A stretch of DNA of 64,000 nucleotides, taken from contig JBDVKF010000032.1 in assembly GCA_039960995.1 (NCBI GenBank), positions 1 through 64,000 on the forward strand. The letters are read 5' to 3'. Positions 60,513-64,000 of this stretch are shown here, piece by piece; position 1 is the stretch's first letter, and each line of letters opens with the position of its first letter. The notes below the pieces were generated by a model. That model worked only from the letters and a program-made list of their open reading frames with translations, was not told the origin of the DNA and made no database searches. Source of the DNA: JABSSA01 sp039960995 (lineage in GTDB: Bacteria; Pseudomonadota; Alphaproteobacteria; Rhodobacterales; Rhodobacteraceae). A program made the position numbers and the translations under genes.

Positions 60513-61550
60513 ATGACCTCTTTAAGCATCCGCCGCCCCGACGATTGGCACCTACATTTACGCGATAACGCGATGATGCAGGCTGTCTTGCCCGAAAGTT
60601 CTCGCCATTTTGGACGCGCCATCATTATGCCCAATCTTGTGCCGCCTGTGGTGACAGGCGCGCAAGCGGCTGCGTACCGAGATCGCATTTTAGCCGCGCG
60701 CCCGGATGGTTCGACCTTTCAACCACTGATGACCTTGTATCTAACCGAAGAGACTGACCCAGAAGATGTTGCAAAGGCATATGAATCCGGACTGGTCACG
60801 TCTGTGAAACTTTACCCGGCCGGGGCCACGACCAATTCTTCGTCTGGTGTTGCAAACTTTGACAAGGTCCGCCCGGTTTTGGAGCGTATGGCTGACATCG
60901 GCCTGCCCTTATGTGTGCACGGTGAAGTCGTCGATTCAGATATCGACATTTTTGATCGCGAAGCCGTTTTTATTGATCGTGTATTGGATCCCATTCGAAG
61001 GGCAACACCGGGCCTACGTGTCGTCATGGAACACATCACAACAAAAGACGCGGTAGACTACGCTTCCGAGCAGGACAAAACCCTCGGCGCGACCATAACA
61101 GTTCAACATCTGATGCTGGACCGGAATGATATGTTGGTCGGCGGCATTCGCCCACATTACTATTGTTTGCCTATCCTAAAACGTGGCCTGCACCGCGACG
61201 CATTGGTCACCGCGGCAACTTCCGGAATCTCGCGCTTTTTTCTAGGTACTGACAGCGCCCCACATGCGACACATACCAAAGAAAACGCCTGTGGATGCGC
61301 GGGTTGCTTTACGGCCCCCATTGCAATGTCCTGCCTTGCCCAAGTTTTCGAAGATTCAAATGCCCTTGAGAAACTTGAGGCATTTACATCCGTAAATGGC
61401 CCAACCTTTTACAACTTGCCTGTCAATGACGACCGCATCACCTTAACCAAGAGCGATCCTATCGAAATCCCTGCTCCAATTCCTGTGCAGGGCGGCACGT
61501 CTGTCACGGTTTTCGATCCCGGCCACCCTGTTCATTGGCACGTTTCGTGA
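60513..61550 (+). CDS. pyrC: Dihydroorotase
   Basis: A 345-aa type II dihydroorotase, the third step of pyrimidine synthesis. DDWHLHLRDNAMM holds the metal-binding H-x-H, KLYPAGATTNS the Lys that is carbamylated, HGEVVDSDIDIFDREAVF and EHITTKDAV further metal ligands, and FLGTDSAPHATHTKENACG the catalytic Asp loop. GAGGAGGTTC lies just before the ATG. pyrE follows after 45 bases. Confidence 0.97.
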   Translation: MTSLSIRRPDDWHLHLRDNAMMQAVLPESSRHFGRAIIMPNLVPPVVTGAQAAAYRDRILAARPDGSTFQPLMTLYLTEETDPEDVAKAYESGLVTSVKLYPAGATTNSSSGVANFDKVRPVLERMADIGLPLCVHGEVVDSDIDIFDREAVFIDRVLDPIRRATPGLRVVMEHITTKDAVDYASEQDKTLGATITVQHLMLDRNDMLVGGIRPHYYCLPILKRGLHRDALVTAATSGISRFFLGTDSAPHATHTKENACGCAGCFTAPIAMSCLAQVFEDSNALEKLEAFTSVNGPTFYNLPVNDDRITLTKSDPIEIPAPIPVQGGTSVTVFDPGHPVHWHVS

Positions 61551-61595
61551 TTAGAGACGAACCCAAATTGATAAATTGCACCAAGGAGCTTTGCG

Positions 61596-62273
61596 TTGAT
61601 CCCTTCCAGCTATCCGGACGCACGTGAAATTGCCCGCCTTTCCGCACGTATGTTGCTTGAAATCGAAGCGGTCCACCTAAACTCAAAAGATCCATTCATC
61701 TTGTCGTCGGGTCTTCCGTCTCCGACGTATATCGATTGCCGCAAGCTGATCTCGTATCCACGCATTCGCAGTACATTGATGGATTTTCTGACAGTTACTG
61801 TCATGCGAAATGCCGGTTTCGAGGCGTTCGACAACATTGCAGGCGGCGAAACCGCTGGGATTCCTTTTGCAGCACTGGTCGCGGAACGCATGGCCCTGCC
61901 GATGACCTATGTGCGTAAAAAACCCAAAGGATATGGACGCAACGCGCGTATCGAAGGCACCATGTCCGAAGGCGACCGGGTTCTTTTGGTGGAAGATTTG
62001 ACAACCGATGGCGGTTCTAAGCTCTCCTTTGTGGATGCTATTCGTGAAACAGGTGCATCCTGCGCGCATACAGCCGTGATTTTCTATTACGGCATTTTCC
62101 CAGACACCGAAAAAACACTGGGCGATCATGGAATCGCATTGCATCATTTATGCACGTGGTGGGATGTGCTGGCCGAGGCGAAATCCTCTGGTGCCTTCGA
62201 TTCTGAGACCCTCAAAGAGGTCGAGTCGTTCCTAAATGATCCTCGAAAGTGGCAAAACGCGCGGGCGAAATAA
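61596..62273 (+). CDS. pyrE: Orotate phosphoribosyltransferase
   Basis: A 225-aa enzyme adding PRPP to orotate to give OMP. VLLVEDLTTDGGSKLSF is the PRPP-binding loop (about 128-144), with MTYVRKKPKGYGRNARIEG the flexible catalytic loop. The start is a TTG at 61596 with AAGGAG seven bases upstream; no ATG is suitably placed, so TTG initiation is likely. It lies between pyrC and dnaB. Confidence 0.95.
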   Translation: MIPSSYPDAREIARLSARMLLEIEAVHLNSKDPFILSSGLPSPTYIDCRKLISYPRIRSTLMDFLTVTVMRNAGFEAFDNIAGGETAGIPFAALVAERMALPMTYVRKKPKGYGRNARIEGTMSEGDRVLLVEDLTTDGGSKLSFVDAIRETGASCAHTAVIFYYGIFPDTEKTLGDHGIALHHLCTWWDVLAEAKSSGAFDSETLKEVESFLNDPRKWQNARAK

Positions 62274-62549
62274 CGAAATTACCCGCTCAGGTTTAACAAT
62301 CAGCGATGACTGTGGATGTCTTGACCGAATCTGTGGACAGTCACCAGTGGACATCCTGTGTACAATAACGATTCTTTAACACATGACGAACAACATATGG
62401 TAAGGTTGACCTCACTAGACGCATAATCTGGATTTCAACTTGGGGGTTTACAGGCTTATCCCCAAGGACATCCCCAAAGATGTTCTATATTTCCAGACAT
62501 GCGAAGATGTGTCACGAGCCTTCCACGGGGCAGACTTCAGGGGTGAGCA
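62274..62549. other. Gap between pyrE and dnaB
   Basis: No gene. It holds TGTGGA repeated at several points and a near-match (TTATCCCCA) to a DnaA box, but not the cluster needed for an origin. A promoter for dnaB is expected here. Confidence 0.45.
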
Positions 62550-64000
62550 GTGAACGAAATAGCAGCCATTAATCCGACTGGCGCGGCAATCCAAGACGCA
62601 GAAACGATGCCGCATTCGATCGAAGCGGAACAGCAGCTGCTTGGCGCGATTTTGACCAACAATGATGTCTATGACCGCGTGGCTGCAATTATCGGCCCCA
62701 AACACTTTTACGATCCAGTCCATGCACGCATTTTCGACATCGCGTCTGCACGGATCGCTAAAAACAATCTGGCCAGCCCTGTAACGCTGAAGGCGTTCAT
62801 GGAAGACGACGAAGGGCTCAAAGAACTGGGCGGCCCCGCGTATTTGGCCCGCTTGGCAGGTGCTGCCGTGTCAGCATTTGCGGTGCGCGATTACGCTCAA
62901 ATGATCTATGATCTGGCGGTGCGTCGTGACCTTATCAATCTGGGCCGAGATATTTCAGCGAAGGCCTCCAAGGTTGATGTCAGCTCTGAACCCAAAGAAC
63001 AGATCGTCGAAGCCGAACAAGCGCTGTACAAACTGGCCGAACAAGGCACGACAGAAGGCGGATTTCAGAGCTTTCTCAAAGCTGTAACAGACGCTGTTAA
63101 TGTCGCCAATGCCGCGTATCAACGCGAAGGCGGCCTTGCAGGCATTTCCACCGGACTGATGGATATGGACAAAAAGCTTGGCGGTTTGCACCCCTCAGAT
63201 TTGTTGATCCTCGCCGGTCGCCCCTCAATGGGAAAGACCTCGCTTGCGACCAATATCGCGTTCAATATTGCGAAAGCCTTCAAAAAAGGCGTCAAACCGG
63301 ACGGATCAGAAGGCGCAATCGAAGGCGGCGTTGTCGGGTTTTACTCGCTGGAGATGAGCGCGGAACAATTGGCGGCACGGATTTTGTCAGAAGCGGCTGA
63401 AATCCCATCCGAAAACATCCGCCGCGGTGACATGACCGAAACCGAATTCCGACGCTTTGTGGACGCGGCCAAAGCGCTTGAGGCCTGTCCACTCTATATC
63501 GATGACACGCCGGCGATCCCAATTGCTCAACTGGCCGCCCGTGCCCGCCGTCTAAAACGTACACACGGGCTTGATGTGTTGATCGTGGATTATTTGCAGC
63601 TGGTGCGCGGCGTGGCCGAAAACCGGGTTCAGGAAATCGGTGAGATTTCCATGGGCCTGAAAGCCATCGCCAAGGAATTGAACATCCCCGTCATCGCGCT
63701 GTCCCAGCTGTCTCGTCAGGTCGAAAATCGCGAAGACAAACGTCCTCAACTGTCGGATCTTCGTGAATCAGGCTCTATTGAGCAAGACGCAGACGTCGTC
63801 ATGTTTGTGTTCCGAGAAGAATATTACAAAGAACGCGAAAAACCCGGTGATCACGATCTGGATGCCATGGCCTCGTGGCAAGAAGAAATGGAACGCTTGC
63901 ATGGACGCGCCGAAGTTATCATCGGCAAGCAGCGCCATGGCCCGATTGGCACCGTAGACCTCAGCTTTGAAGGTCGTTTCACGCGCTTTGGAAACCTTGT
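62550..64000 (+). CDS. dnaB: Replicative DNA helicase DnaB (cut off by window end)
   Basis: The first 483 codons of the replicative helicase. GTG 62550 follows AGGGGTGA and begins VNEIAAINPTGAA. The N-terminal domain reads PHSIEAEQQLLGAILTNNDVYD, the linker is at about 170, and the RecA-like domain has Walker A LAGRPSMGKTSLATNIAFN, then GVVGFYSLEMSAEQLAARIL, VLIVDYLQLVRG and SQLSRQVE. It runs off the right edge with only a short tail missing. Confidence 0.96.
   Translation, partial: MNEIAAINPTGAAIQDAETMPHSIEAEQQLLGAILTNNDVYDRVAAIIGPKHFYDPVHARIFDIASARIAKNNLASPVTLKAFMEDDEGLKELGGPAYLARLAGAAVSAFAVRDYAQMIYDLAVRRDLINLGRDISAKASKVDVSSEPKEQIVEAEQALYKLAEQGTTEGGFQSFLKAVTDAVNVANAAYQREGGLAGISTGLMDMDKKLGGLHPSDLLILAGRPSMGKTSLATNIAFNIAKAFKKGVKPDGSEGAIEGGVVGFYSLEMSAEQLAARILSEAAEIPSENIRRGDMTETEFRRFVDAAKALEACPLYIDDTPAIPIAQLAARARRLKRTHGLDVLIVDYLQLVRGVAENRVQEIGEISMGLKAIAKELNIPVIALSQLSRQVENREDKRPQLSDLRESGSIEQDADVVMFVFREEYYKEREKPGDHDLDAMASWQEEMERLHGRAEVIIGKQRHGPIGTVDLSFEGRFTRFGNL

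Noticed and set aside
62274..62549. Replication origin ahead of dnaB
   Set aside because: There are only near-matches to DnaA boxes and no cluster; dnaB is usually far from oriC in these bacteria.

Overview
The window is a piece of an alphaproteobacterial chromosome, almost certainly from a marine member of the Rhodobacterales (Roseobacter group). The reasons are the gene content and order (trpD-trpC-moaC-moeA-lexA, with comEC, gltX and gltA following), a B12-dependent ribonucleotide reductase preceded by an NrdR box, a LexA site of the GAAC-N7-GAAC type used by alphaproteobacteria, a double cold-shock-domain protein followed by DUF192, a fused indolepyruvate ferredoxin oxidoreductase, and a holin-muramidase pair of the kind used for gene transfer agent release. 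The species cannot be read from this stretch.

Region 1 to about 13.65 kb is an accessory island. It opens with a small basic protein surrounded by hairpins and a decayed IS66 element (tnpA with an internal amber codon, tnpB cut short). Its core is a complete type VI-A CRISPR-Cas locus. On the minus strand lie array 1 (5 repeats, 4 spacers), a reverse transcriptase-Cas1 fusion and cas2. On the plus strand lie cas13a (1338 aa, two RxxxxH HEPN motifs) and array 2 (4 repeats, 3 spacers). The two transcription units diverge from a 303-bp region carrying two dyad sequences. Beyond array 2, on the opposite strand, is an apparent two-gene unit: a TniQ-like protein and a 609-aa protein with two C-terminal membrane helices and a CorA-like layout. 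The island ends in degenerate tandem repeats lying against the terminator of nrdJ.

The most notable observation is in the spacers. If crRNAs are read in the direction fixed by the repeat, two of the seven spacers (one per array) are antisense to a Shine-Dalgarno sequence followed six bases later by ATG. Two more (again one per array) are antisense to a rho-independent terminator of the same design (AAAGC-Y-AATTA-R-GCTTTTT), and one of these runs on into a Shine-Dalgarno sequence. The spacers therefore look like pieces of the untranslated edges of foreign mRNAs. This fits RNA-targeting Cas13a and may fit RNA-derived acquisition through the RT-Cas1 fusion.

From 13.85 kb to the end the window is ordinary core chromosome: nrdJ; tRNA-Pro; cold shock/DUF192; pdxH; fabI-lysE-gpt-aminotransferase-ppiD; a YibQ-like deacetylase; trpDC-moaC-moeA-lexA; comEC, gltX, gltA; cytochrome c maturation genes (ccmH, ccmF, ccmE) interrupted by the holin-muramidase pair; argC, murI, an acyltransferase, indolepyruvate ferredoxin oxidoreductase with a divergent LysR regulator; a probable sRNA; an MscS-type channel; a sulfotransferase; purL; a MoxR/CoxE pair; and pyrC-pyrE-dnaB, with dnaB running off the right edge.
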